Shown: one piece after another, positions 1 to 7,891 of the stretch
Layout: each line of letters starts with the position of its first letter
Numbering within the stretch: position 1 is the first letter of the stretch
Source of the DNA: Solirubrobacterales bacterium
GTDB lineage: Bacteria > Actinomycetota > Thermoleophilia > Solirubrobacterales > 70-9
Assembly: GCA_017304845.1 (NCBI GenBank)
Contig: JAFKLL010000033.1
Location: 1-34,624, forward strand
Reading direction: 5' to 3'
DNA length: 34,624 nt
Notes under the pieces: generated by a model
The model's database searches: none
What the model saw: the letters and a program-made list of their open reading frames with translations, nothing else
What the model was told of the DNA's origin: nothing
Made by a program: the position numbers and the translations under genes

Positions 1-1
1 G

Positions 2-112
2 GTGGTCTGGTTCGAGGGCAACCTCGAGGCCTACGAGGAGAACCGCCGCAACCGCCTCGGCGCCGAGGCGGACCGCCCGCACCGCATCACGTACAAGCGC
101 CTGACCCGCTAG
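2..112 (+). CDS. ettA: ABC-F ATPase, EttA-like, C-terminal end only (partial)
   Basis: Only the last 36 codons are present; the gene enters from beyond the left edge and stops at TAG 110-112. The readable end, VVWFEGNLEAYEENRRNRLG followed by ADRPHRITYKRLTR, matches the conserved C-terminal tail of the energy-dependent translational throttle protein EttA. EttA is a soluble ABC-F ATPase with two nucleotide-binding domains that binds the ribosomal E site and gates the first elongation steps according to the ATP/ADP ratio. No Walker motif lies inside the window, so the call rests on this tail alone. Other ABC-F proteins do not usually end in the RPHRI...KLTR signature, so EttA is much the likeliest. 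Confidence 0.8.
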   Translation: MVWFEGNLEAYEENRRNRLGAEADRPHRITYKRLTR

Positions 113-141
113 CGGTCGGGCGACGGGCCTTTCCGTAGTTT

Positions 142-171
142 CTCCGCTTGCGTCCGAGGGCGCGAGCGGAG
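142..171 (+). promoter_or_regulatory. Leader hairpin overlapping the ribosome binding site of the Usp gene
   Basis: An 11-nt arm at 142-152 (CTCCGCTTGCG) pairs with 161-171 (CGCGAGCGGAG) across an 8-nt loop. Ten pairs are Watson-Crick and one is G-U in RNA. The 3' arm contains the GGAG (168-171) that would serve as ribosome binding site for the ATG at 183, so folding would mask it. The same structure could instead act as the terminator of the upstream ettA-like gene, although no T tract follows. Role inferred. Confidence 0.45.
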
Positions 172-182
172 ATCATCGGCCC

Positions 183-1052
183 ATGGCCAAGTTCACGCGG
201 GTGCTGGTCGGACATGACGGCGGCGAGCACGCAGAAGACGCCCTGGCACTGGGCAAGGCGATCGCCGATCGCCTTGCCGCCGAGTTGGTACTCGGCTCGG
301 TGGTGCCGAACCCGATCGGCGGGAGCATGGTCCCGGCCCTTCCGGCCGAGGCCTTCACCAACCTGACCGAGCACGCCAAGCGCATGCTCGAGACGGCGGC
401 CGACGCGGTCGGGGCCGGGCACGAGATCGAGCAGTCCTCGTCGGCCTCCCACGGGCTGCAGACGATCGCGGACCGCATCGAGGCGGACCTGATCGTGGTC
501 GGCAGCAGCCCCCGCGCCGAGGAGGGCCGCACGCGGGCCGGGCGCAAGGCCCGCCAGCTGATGTCGGGCGGGGTCGCCGCGGTGGCGATCGCCCCCGACG
601 GCTTCCGCCATCGCGTAGCTCTCGACCGGATCGGGATCGGGATCGACGGATCCCCCGAGTCGCGCCTCGCGGTCGAGGCCGCAATCGACCTGGCCGGCGA
701 GGACGGGAGCCTCGAGTTGGTCGCCGTCGCCTCCGGCCTCGCCGACGAGTGGGGACGGTGGGGAGTCACCTACCCGCTGGCCGAGATGGCGGAGGCGACC
801 CGGGAGGCGGCCGCCCTGCTGCTCGACGAGATGGCGGTGGTGGTCCCCGGCCGCCTCCGGCTGGAACGCAAGCTGATGGAGGGAACGGCGCCGATCCAGC
901 TGGCGAAGGCGTCGGAGGACCTCGACCTGCTCTGCCTCGGCTCCCGCGGCTACGGCCCGGTACGGCGCGTGCTGCTCGGCTCGGTCTCCTCCGACGTGGT
1001 CAACCACGCCGCCTCGGCCGTCCTGGTCGTCCCCCGCACCGAAAACGACTGA
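183..1052 (+). CDS. Tandem universal stress protein (UspA family, two domains)
   Basis: A 289-residue cytoplasmic protein with two Usp domains, roughly residues 5-140 and 146-285. The second has the complete ATP-binding signature G-2x-G-9x-G-S (G253, G256, G266-S267, within GSRGYGPVRRVLLGS). In the first domain the matching stretch (GSSPRAEEGRTRAG, from about 107) is degenerate, so probably only the C-terminal half binds ATP. Tandem UspA proteins are common in actinobacteria and are linked to dormancy, oxidative or energy stress; the exact role here is unknown. The ATG at 183 is preceded by GGAG at 168-171 inside a hairpin. It runs convergent to the acyltransferase gene, with 53 bases between the stops. 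Confidence 0.9.
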   Translation: MAKFTRVLVGHDGGEHAEDALALGKAIADRLAAELVLGSVVPNPIGGSMVPALPAEAFTNLTEHAKRMLETAADAVGAGHEIEQSSSASHGLQTIADRIEADLIVVGSSPRAEEGRTRAGRKARQLMSGGVAAVAIAPDGFRHRVALDRIGIGIDGSPESRLAVEAAIDLAGEDGSLELVAVASGLADEWGRWGVTYPLAEMAEATREAAALLLDEMAVVVPGRLRLERKLMEGTAPIQLAKASEDLDLLCLGSRGYGPVRRVLLGSVSSDVVNHAASAVLVVPRTEND

Positions 1053-1105
1053 GAGAGCGTCAGCCCCCGCCACTTTGCGGTCGTTATTCGTGCAAACGTG
1101 GCTGG

Positions 1106-3115
1106 CTACTCGACCAGGCAGCCGGTCTTGGCCCAGAAGCTGGGCCAGATGCCGAAGGCCTTCGGGAGCGCGTTGGCGATCGCCCGGGCCCGCACCTTGT
1201 AGCCGTCCGAGGTGAAGTGGATGCCGTCCTCGATGAACCACTCGTCCTGGACCCGGTTGGCCCAGTCGTAGATCCGCATGTTCGGATAGGTCTGGCAGGC
1301 ATCCAGGAGCTCATCGTCCCAGGACTGCATGTTCTCCTCGGAGTAGGCCGGGTTGCCCGGGTTGAGCGTGCGGACGTTGATCCACAGGACCGGGCTGTCC
1401 CCCGCCACGCCCATCAGACGGTCGATCCGCTCCCGCATCCCGATCGTCGAACCGACCGCGACGTTGGCGGTGTCATTGGTCCCCATCGCGAAGATCCAGC
1501 ATCCCTTGAAGCCGGTGTCGGCGATCGCCTGGGCCGCCTCGACCGCGTTCGGCTGCCCGTTCACCTCCTCGACCGAGGAGCGGGCGCCGGAGATGTCGAT
1601 GTGCTGCTCGGACACGCCGACGTCGGCGAGGCGGGCGTCGAGCTGATCGTTCTTGTCGGGCAGGTAGCTGTCGGCCTCCGGCCCGTAGAGGCCGACCGAG
1701 GTCGAGTCCCCGATGTAGGCGACCGAGTCGCAGAGGCTCTTGGGGAACTTGTCGCGCTCCTCCGGGCTGATCACCGTCTTCGCGACCGGGGCCGCCGTGG
1801 CGATCTCCTTGACCGCCGCCTCGCCCTCGCCGCCGGTCGCCGCGATCGGGGCGATCGGGCTCGAAGGCGCGACGCCGACCATCGCCATCAGCAGGACCAG
1901 GAACACGCCGGCGCCGGCCACGGTCAGGCCCTTGCCCTCCGGGCCGAAGCGCTTCCAGGTGAACTCGCCGGCCCGGAAACGCTTCCAGAGCCGGCCGATC
2001 GCGCCCTTGCGGATCGGGTCCTCGATGAACTTCCAGGAGAGAGCGGCGACCAGGAAGGTGGCGCCGACCTGGAGCACCGAGCGGACCAGGCTGAAGCCGT
2101 GGGCGTCGCTCGGCGTCGTCAGCGTGATGATCGGCAGCTGCCACAGATAGATCGCGTAGGAACGGACGCCGATCCAGCGGAGCGGACGGCAGCCGACGAT
2201 CGGGCCGAGCCTGGTCGCCGGGTGGGCGAGCACCGCCACCACCAGCGAGGTGGCGATCGCCAGGATCACCATGCCGCCCCGGTACAGGAAGGGCGAGAAC
2301 TCGGAGGTCTGCCAGATCAGGATGAAGATGACCAGCAGGCCGCCGACCCCGAGCAGGTCCATGTTGCGGCGGGCCTTGGCCGGCAGGTTGCGATCAAGCC
2401 GCCGGCTCGGCCAGACCATCGCCACCGCCGCGCCGAACAGCAGAGCGAAGGCGCGGGTGTCGGTGCCCTCATAGACCCGGGTCGTGTCGAAGCCGGGCTT
2501 GTAGAGCACCGCCATCAGGATTCCCGACACCACCGCCAGGCCGAGCGTGATCAGGGCCAGGTTGGGCCGGATGCGCTCGCGTCGGGCCCGCTTGCCGTGA
2601 TCCTTGGCCGGCGAGATCCGCAGCAAGAGCAGCAGCAGCCAGGGCCAGATGATGTAGAACTGCTCCTCGACCGCCAGGGACCAGAGATGGCTCATCGGAG
2701 ACGGCGCGCCGAAACGGTCGAAGTAGGACATGTCCTGCGCGATCGCCCACCAGTTCTCGGTGAAGAAGATCGAGGCGAGGGTCTCCCCGCGCAGGGTCGA
2801 GAGCAGTTCCGGGTCGCCGATCCAGACCCAGAGCAGGACCACGGCGAGCATCACGAAGAGCGCCGGCAGCAGGCGCCGGGCACGGGCCAGCCAGAAGTTC
2901 TTCAGGCTCAGCTTGCGGGTCACCCAGCCCTCGAGCAGGATGTCGGTGATCAGGTAGCCGGAGAGCGTGAAGAAGACGCCGACGCCCAGCAGACCGCCCG
3001 GGGCGAAGCCCACCTTCAGGTGGTAGGCGATCACCGCCATCACGGCAATGGCCCTCAGGCCATCCAGGCCGGGCATGTAACGCTGCCCGGATCGCCTTTC
3101 TACTGGTTCCGGCAT
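1106..3115 (-). CDS. OafA-type membrane acyltransferase with C-terminal SGNH domain
   Basis: A 669-residue integral membrane protein of the acyltransferase-3 family fused to an SGNH hydrolase-like domain. The N-terminal half starts with the family signature YMPGLDGLRAIAVMAVIAYHL, whose His is the presumed catalytic residue, and has about ten hydrophobic helices up to roughly residue 430. The exported C-terminal domain has an SGNH block I (YIGDSTSVGLYG), block III (MGTNDT) and block V (DGIHFTSDGY), giving a Ser/Asp/His triad. Such fusions O-acetylate cell-wall polymers, exopolysaccharide or glycolipids by passing an acyl group across the membrane; the acceptor here is unknown. It is the last gene of a minus-strand unit, starting 12 bases after the LtrA-family stop. 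Length is typical for the fused class. Confidence 0.9.
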   Translation of the reverse strand: MPEPVERRSGQRYMPGLDGLRAIAVMAVIAYHLKVGFAPGGLLGVGVFFTLSGYLITDILLEGWVTRKLSLKNFWLARARRLLPALFVMLAVVLLWVWIGDPELLSTLRGETLASIFFTENWWAIAQDMSYFDRFGAPSPMSHLWSLAVEEQFYIIWPWLLLLLLRISPAKDHGKRARRERIRPNLALITLGLAVVSGILMAVLYKPGFDTTRVYEGTDTRAFALLFGAAVAMVWPSRRLDRNLPAKARRNMDLLGVGGLLVIFILIWQTSEFSPFLYRGGMVILAIATSLVVAVLAHPATRLGPIVGCRPLRWIGVRSYAIYLWQLPIITLTTPSDAHGFSLVRSVLQVGATFLVAALSWKFIEDPIRKGAIGRLWKRFRAGEFTWKRFGPEGKGLTVAGAGVFLVLLMAMVGVAPSSPIAPIAATGGEGEAAVKEIATAAPVAKTVISPEERDKFPKSLCDSVAYIGDSTSVGLYGPEADSYLPDKNDQLDARLADVGVSEQHIDISGARSSVEEVNGQPNAVEAAQAIADTGFKGCWIFAMGTNDTANVAVGSTIGMRERIDRLMGVAGDSPVLWINVRTLNPGNPAYSEENMQSWDDELLDACQTYPNMRIYDWANRVQDEWFIEDGIHFTSDGYKVRARAIANALPKAFGIWPSFWAKTGCLVE

Positions 3116-3127
3116 GACCCGGGAAAT

Positions 3128-4324
3128 CTACTCGGCAGCATCGGCGCCGGCGCGGACGGGTTCGTCCGGATGCACAGGCCGCGCCGTCTCGGTCACCACC
3201 ACGGCGACCAGGACCGCACAGAGCAGGCCTCCGACCAGCACCGCGGAGAACTCCGCCGCGTGGGCGATGAGGCCGATCGCGACACAGGCCGCGGCGCCGA
3301 CCAGGCGCTTCATCGGGACGCCCCGCGTGAGGCGCCACCGGATCGGCAGGAAGGACAACAGGTAGAGCACCGGGCCGGCCACCACCGCAAGCAGGTGGCT
3401 GGGTTCGAGCACCGCGGAGGGATGGGCTATGACCAGCTCGTCACCCACCGCGCAGAGGATGATCCCGGCGATGATCGGCACGTGGCCGTAGGTGTACATG
3501 TCACGGCCGGCCAGGGTGCGGTCGTCGGCGTCGACCAGCATCCTCTCGAAACGGGTCGCGATGTAGTTGAAGTAGAGCCACCACAGGCAGACGGTCGAGA
3601 CGAAGGCGAAGCCGAAGGCGGTGATCGTCCCGCCGTCCAGCTCAAGGCCGGCGGTGGTGGCGCCGGTCAGGACGATCGTCTCCCCGAGGGCGATGATCGT
3701 GAAGAGCTGGAACCGCTCCGCGAAATGGGACCCGCCGACGTTCCAGTCGCCGGTCTCGATCGGCTCCATCCACGGCACCCGGAAGGTGACCAGCGGCCCG
3801 CCGTAGTCGATCGCGAGGGCGACCAGCCAGAGCAGGATCCTGGCGTCGCCCTCGGCGATGCCGCCGGCGATCCAGAACACCCCGCCGGCGCAGAACCAGG
3901 TCAGGATGTGGGCGGCCCGACGCCGTTCGACCGTGCCCCGGTCAGCCGCCACGAAGGTCATGAATGCGTGGCGGAAGACCTGGATGAAGACGTAGGCCGA
4001 GGCGAAGAGGAGGCCGCGATCGCCGAACGCCTCGGGGATCGCGATCGCCATCAGCAGGCTGGCCATCATGATCACGATCAGGAGCAGCCGGATCGGGATC
4101 TGCTCGGCGTCGAACTCGTTGGTGGCCCAGACCGTGTACTGCCACGCCCACCAGACCACCAGCAGCGCGATCCCCGACTCGAGGGCGCCCTTCCAGCTCA
4201 GGTGCTCGATCAGCAGGTGGGAGACCTGGGTGACGGCGAAGACGAAGACGAGATCGAAGAAGAGCTCCAGGGAGGAAGCCCGGTACTCCTCGTCTGGGTT
4301 CCGGCGAAGCGCGAACCTGGACAT
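3128..4324 (-). CDS. Low temperature requirement A (LtrA) family membrane protein
   Basis: A 398-residue polytopic membrane protein. The opening (SSLELFFDLVFVFAVTQVSH) is the hallmark of the LtrA family, followed by about ten hydrophobic segments and a conserved interior (GGSHFAERFQLFTIIALGET). LtrA was named from Listeria, where it supports growth at low temperature; the biochemical function is unknown. The start is fixed by a TGATG junction: the ATG at 4324-4322 shares its A with the TGA of the upstream crotonase gene, indicating translational coupling. A longer open frame runs upstream to about 5974 on the minus strand, but it overlays the crotonase gene and is not coding. A short acidic C-terminal tail ends just before the acyltransferase gene. 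Confidence 0.88.
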   Translation of the reverse strand: MSRFALRRNPDEEYRASSLELFFDLVFVFAVTQVSHLLIEHLSWKGALESGIALLVVWWAWQYTVWATNEFDAEQIPIRLLLIVIMMASLLMAIAIPEAFGDRGLLFASAYVFIQVFRHAFMTFVAADRGTVERRRAAHILTWFCAGGVFWIAGGIAEGDARILLWLVALAIDYGGPLVTFRVPWMEPIETGDWNVGGSHFAERFQLFTIIALGETIVLTGATTAGLELDGGTITAFGFAFVSTVCLWWLYFNYIATRFERMLVDADDRTLAGRDMYTYGHVPIIAGIILCAVGDELVIAHPSAVLEPSHLLAVVAGPVLYLLSFLPIRWRLTRGVPMKRLVGAAACVAIGLIAHAAEFSAVLVGGLLCAVLVAVVVTETARPVHPDEPVRAGADAAE

Positions 4325-5217
4325 CAGGGCTCGATCACGTGCTCCGGGTCCGGCTGCAGCTCCGGGGGCGCCTCGGAGTAGTCGCGGAAGCGACCGTCGC
4401 GCTCGCGGATCACGCTGCCGACCCCGTCGCTCTCGGCCTTCTCGATGAACTCGAGGGCATCCGGCGTGTTCCGCATCAGGCCGTCGAGGATCGGCCCGAG
4501 GGTCTGGGTCGAGGCGAGGCCCATGTTCTCGTAGGCCTGGTTGACGACCAGCTTCATCGCCGCCAGCTGCGAGGCGGGGATCGAGGCGAGATCGGCGGCC
4601 AGCTCGGCCACGGTCGACTCCAGCTCCGCGAACGGGACCGCCTGGTTGATCAGCTCGACCTCGGCCGCCTGCCTGCCATTGAGCGGCCGTCCGGTCAGGG
4701 CGTGGAACTTGGTCCGGGCCAGCCCGAGGCGGTAGACCCACATGCCGGAGAGGTAGGAGCCCCACATGCGGCTGTACGGGGTGCCGATCACCGCGTCCTC
4801 GCTCGCCACGATCAGGTCGGCGCAGAGCGCGAAGTCGCTGCCTCCGCCCACGCAGTATCCGTGGACCTGGGCGATCACCGGCTTCGGGCTGCGCCAGACG
4901 CTCATGAACTTCTGGGTCGGGGAGAGCTCGGGAGCGGTCGCCATGGCGAAGTCCTTGCCCGGGTCCCACTCCCCGTCCGTGGCCAGGTACTCGTCCCAGT
5001 GCTCGAAGCCGCCGCCGAAGTCGTACCCGGCGCAGAAGGAGCGGCCGGCGCCGCGCAGGACGATGACCTTGACATCCTCGTCGCGGGTGGCCCTCCCGAC
5101 CGCCTGCTCCACCTCGTCCGGCATCGGCGGCACGATCGTGTTGAGCCGGTCCGGCCGGTTCAGGGTGATCGTCGCGATCGGCCCTTCGGTCGAGTAGAGG
5201 ATGGTCTCGTAGCTCAC
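4324..5217 (-). CDS. Crotonase-family protein (enoyl-CoA hydratase-like) lacking both usual catalytic glutamates
   Basis: A 297-residue member of the crotonase superfamily, which binds acyl-CoA thioesters and stabilises an enolate. The oxyanion-hole strands are visible: SFCAGYDF near residues 60-67 and GYCVGGGSDFALCADLIVAS near 120-139. In rat enoyl-CoA hydratase the catalytic pair is Glu144 (GGGCE) and Glu164 (QPE). Here the first aligns with Asp128 (GGGSD) and the second with Tyr148 (TPYS), so ordinary hydration is doubtful. An extra loop (FEHWDEYLATDGEWDPGKDF, about 71-90) follows the first strand. Substrate and reaction are unknown. It is probably the first gene of the crotonase, LtrA, acyltransferase unit, and divergent from the dehydrogenase at 5267 with 49 bases between starts. 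Confidence 0.85.
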   Translation of the reverse strand: MSYETILYSTEGPIATITLNRPDRLNTIVPPMPDEVEQAVGRATRDEDVKVIVLRGAGRSFCAGYDFGGGFEHWDEYLATDGEWDPGKDFAMATAPELSPTQKFMSVWRSPKPVIAQVHGYCVGGGSDFALCADLIVASEDAVIGTPYSRMWGSYLSGMWVYRLGLARTKFHALTGRPLNGRQAAEVELINQAVPFAELESTVAELAADLASIPASQLAAMKLVVNQAYENMGLASTQTLGPILDGLMRNTPDALEFIEKAESDGVGSVIRERDGRFRDYSEAPPELQPDPEHVIEP

Positions 5218-5266
5218 CTGGCCTGAGATTACCCGTGAGGTCGGGCGTTGATGTCAGACTCCGGTC

Positions 5267-6397
5267 ATGGACACCGCCACCGCGCAGGGACCGATCACCG
5301 TCTATGGCGCCACCGGCTACACCGGCCGGCTGATCGCCGCCGAGCTGACCCGGCGCGAGGCCCAGTTCGTGATCGCCGGCCGCAGCCAGGAGAAGCTCGA
5401 CGCGCTCGCCGACCGTCTGGTGGCCGACGGCGGCCATCCCGAGATCGCCGCGATCCCGACCAGCGACTCTCGCTCGCTGCGCGATCTCTTCTCCCGCAGC
5501 GGCGCGGTCATCGCCTGCGCCGGGCCGTTCACCCTCCACGGCGAGCCGGTGTTGACCGCGGCGATCGAGACCGGCACCCCGTATGTCGACACCACCGGCG
5601 AGCAGGGCTTCATCCGCGGCGCCTTCGAGAACTGGGGCGTCCGAGCCTCGGCGGCCGGGATCCCGGTGATCCCGGCGATGGGGTTCGACTACGTCCCGGG
5701 CGACCTGCTGGCCGCCCTGACCGCGGAGGCGTTGGGCCCCGAGGCCGACATCGACCGGGTCCGCCTCGCCTACCACGCCCCGTTCCAGCCGACCCGGGGC
5801 ACGATGCGCTCCGCGCTGGAGATGATCAAGGGCGGCGACCTCGAGTGGCGGGACGGCACCCTGCGCCCGGCATCCCAATCGATCTCGCGGCCCGACTTCG
5901 ACTTCGGCGGCGAGCTGGGGACCCAGGCGATGATGCACTACCCGGCCGGGGAGCACATCACGGTGCCGCGCCATCTCTCGCCGCGCACGGTCGAGACCTC
6001 GCTGACCATCGCCTCGTTCGCCCCGGGCCGGGCCGGTCGGGCGATGCCGGTGGCGGGCCGGGCCCTGGGGCTGGCGATGCGGACACCGATGCGGAAGCTC
6101 GTCTCGAAGGCGATCTCGGCCCTGCCGGAGGGCGCCGACGAGCAGGGGCGGACCGAGACCAGGTTCACGATCGGCTGCGAGGTCACGTCCCGCCGCGAGA
6201 CCGCCGAGGGCAGGCTGACCGGGACCGACGTCTACGGCCTGACCGCGGCGATGATCGTCGAGGCCGCGATCCGCGCCACCCGAGGCGAGATCCGAGGCGA
6301 GGGCGTCCTGGCGCCGGCGCAGGCCTTCGACCCGGCCGACTTCCTCGGGGAGTTCGCTCGTTTCGAGATCGATTGGACGGTCGGGCCCGCTCGCTAG
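5267..6397 (+). CDS. Saccharopine dehydrogenase-like NAD(P)-binding reductase
   Basis: A 376-residue protein opening with a Rossmann fold (ITVYGATGYTGRLIAAEL, residues about 10-27) followed by the dinucleotide-ribose region FVIAGRSQEKL. This matches the saccharopine dehydrogenase-like family, which includes the trans-acting enoyl reductases of mycobacterial lipid synthesis and many uncharacterised actinobacterial reductases. Mid-protein motifs (CAGPFTLHGEPV, DTTGEQGF, PAMGFDYVPGDL) are typical of this group. The true substrate is not evident; saccharopine itself is unlikely. First gene of a plus-strand trio: the hydrolase start follows one base after its TAG, and the hydrolase overlaps the RNA phosphodiesterase. 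ATG 5267 was chosen because it lies just before the Rossmann strand. Confidence 0.85.
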   Translation: MDTATAQGPITVYGATGYTGRLIAAELTRREAQFVIAGRSQEKLDALADRLVADGGHPEIAAIPTSDSRSLRDLFSRSGAVIACAGPFTLHGEPVLTAAIETGTPYVDTTGEQGFIRGAFENWGVRASAAGIPVIPAMGFDYVPGDLLAALTAEALGPEADIDRVRLAYHAPFQPTRGTMRSALEMIKGGDLEWRDGTLRPASQSISRPDFDFGGELGTQAMMHYPAGEHITVPRHLSPRTVETSLTIASFAPGRAGRAMPVAGRALGLAMRTPMRKLVSKAISALPEGADEQGRTETRFTIGCEVTSRRETAEGRLTGTDVYGLTAAMIVEAAIRATRGEIRGEGVLAPAQAFDPADFLGEFARFEIDWTVGPAR

Positions 6398-6398
6398 T

Positions 6399-7322
6399 GT
6401 GAGTCGGGTGAGCGGGAGCTTCGAAGCGCGCCAGATCGACCTCCACGGTCATCGGGCGATTTATCGGATCACCGGGGAGGGGCCGCCGGTGGTCTTGATC
6501 CACGGCATGATCAACTCCTCCCGGCACTGGGCCAAGGTCGCCGACCGCCTCGCGGTCGGCCACACGGTGATCGCCCCGGACCTGATCGGTCACGGCGACT
6601 CGTCGACCCCCCGTGGCGACTACTCGCTCGGCGCCCACGCCTCGAGCATCCGGGACCTGCTCACCGCGATCGGGTTCGAGAAGGCCTCGATCGCCGGCCA
6701 TTCGCTGGGCGGCGGCGTCGCGATGCAGTTCTTCTACCAATTCCCCCAGCGCACCGAGCGGCTGATGCTGATCTCCAGCGGCGGGCTCGGCCGGGAGGTC
6801 AGCCCGATGCTGAGAGGCGCCGCCCTGCCGGGGGCCGGGATCGGCCTGGCGATGGCCGCCAACCGACTCGTGCTCGGCGCTCTCGGCCTGACTTCATGGC
6901 TCTTCGACCGGGTCGGCAGCGACATCGCCCGCCAGACCGATGCGATCGCCCGCGCGCTCAAGCCGCTCTCGCCGCCCGGGGCCAGAAGGGCCTTCCTCGA
7001 GACGCTGCGCTCGGTGATCGACATCCGCGGGCAGAAGGTCAGCGCCACCGACCGCCTCCATCTCCTGGAGACCACCCCGACCCTGATCGTCTGGGGCGAG
7101 CGGGACAACACGATCCCGATGGTGCACGGAGCGGATGCCCACCGCGCCGTTCCCCACAGCCGGTTCGAGACCCTGCCGCGCGCGGCTCACTTCCCCAACC
7201 TGGAGGACCCCGAAGGGCTGGCCACGGTCATCGCCGACTTCCTCGCGGAGACCGCATCGGCCGCGGTCCCGGACGAGGACTGGGGCCGCCTGGTCGAGAA
7301 CGACTCGGCGGAGCGCTCGTGA
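6399..7322 (+). CDS. Alpha/beta hydrolase fold protein
   Basis: A 307-residue soluble hydrolase with the full triad visible: the nucleophile elbow GHSLGGG (Ser102), Asp236 in WGERDNTIP and His264 in AAHFPNLEDPE. The oxyanion region is VVLIHGMINSSRHW (about 31-44). The substrate is unknown; this broad family includes lipid and ester hydrolases, haloalkane dehalogenases and C-C hydrolases. The start is taken as GTG 6399, one base after the preceding TAG; GTG 6408 is an alternative three codons in. The end overlaps the next gene in a GTGA junction (7319-7322), indicating coupled translation. Confidence 0.88.
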   Translation: MSRVSGSFEARQIDLHGHRAIYRITGEGPPVVLIHGMINSSRHWAKVADRLAVGHTVIAPDLIGHGDSSTPRGDYSLGAHASSIRDLLTAIGFEKASIAGHSLGGGVAMQFFYQFPQRTERLMLISSGGLGREVSPMLRGAALPGAGIGLAMAANRLVLGALGLTSWLFDRVGSDIARQTDAIARALKPLSPPGARRAFLETLRSVIDIRGQKVSATDRLHLLETTPTLIVWGERDNTIPMVHGADAHRAVPHSRFETLPRAAHFPNLEDPEGLATVIADFLAETASAAVPDEDWGRLVENDSAERS

Positions 7323-7891
7323 AGGGCGGCGGCCGCCGGCCGCGGCTCCGGGTGTTCGTCGCGCTCGACCCTCCCTCCGAGGTGCGGTCCGAGGCCGAGG
7401 TCTGGGCCCGGCACCTGGCCCGGTTCACCACTGGCCTGCGGGTGGTCCCGGCCCGCAACTCGCACATCACCCTCGCCTTCCTCGGCGACCGGGAGGAAGA
7501 CGAGGTCGGGCTGATCGCCGAGGCGATGCAGGAGAACGGTGCGCCGGTCGGCGGGCTCTCGCTCGGCGCCCCGGTCTGGCTGCCGCGCCGCCGGCCCCGC
7601 AGCCTCGCCCTGGAGGTGCATGACGACCGGGGCGAGCTGACCGAGCTGCAGGCGGACCTGGCCCGGAGCCTGCGGTCCTCGCTGGGCTGGAAGGAGGAGC
7701 GCCCCTACCGCGCCCATCTCACCTGCGCCCGGGTCGGGCGGGGATTCGACCATGCCGATCTGCGCCTGCCGGTCAGCCCCTCGATCGCCTTCGAGGCCGA
7801 GTCGATCACCCTCTACTCGTCGAACCTCAGCCCGGAGGGAGCGGAGTACGAGGTGTTGGAGCGGATTCCCTTCGGCCCGCCGGCTCAGTAG
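7319..7891 (+). CDS. thpR: RNA 2',3'-cyclic phosphodiesterase (2H family, ThpR-like)
   Basis: A 190-residue protein of the 2H phosphoesterase superfamily, formerly called 2'-5' RNA ligase. Both catalytic HxTx motifs are present: His49 in NSHITLAFLG and His133 in RAHLTCARV, spaced as expected and in a protein of the usual length. Family members open 2',3'-cyclic phosphates on RNA ends. The GTG start at 7319 overlaps the hydrolase stop (GTGA); the open frame extends further upstream but only as a shadow of the hydrolase. The N-terminus LRVFVALDPP is the standard family opening. Its stop overlaps the stop region of the convergent luciferase/hemerythrin gene by seven bases. Confidence 0.9.
   Translation: MKGGGRRPRLRVFVALDPPSEVRSEAEVWARHLARFTTGLRVVPARNSHITLAFLGDREEDEVGLIAEAMQENGAPVGGLSLGAPVWLPRRRPRSLALEVHDDRGELTELQADLARSLRSSLGWKEERPYRAHLTCARVGRGFDHADLRLPVSPSIAFEAESITLYSSNLSPEGAEYEVLERIPFGPPAQ

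Noticed and set aside
1053..1105. Terminator between the convergent Usp and acyltransferase genes
   Set aside because: Only a 4-bp CCGC/GCGG pairing is visible with no T tract; too weak to call.
749..4381. A 1210-codon open frame on the plus strand
   Set aside because: It lies opposite the acyltransferase and LtrA genes, is rich in Asp/Arg/His/Gln/Gly low-complexity residues and has no domain; it is a high-GC antisense shadow.
4325..5974. N-terminal extension of the LtrA frame giving 948 residues
   Set aside because: The extension overlays the crotonase gene and reads as Arg/Gly-rich noise; the TGATG junction gives a clean start at 4324.
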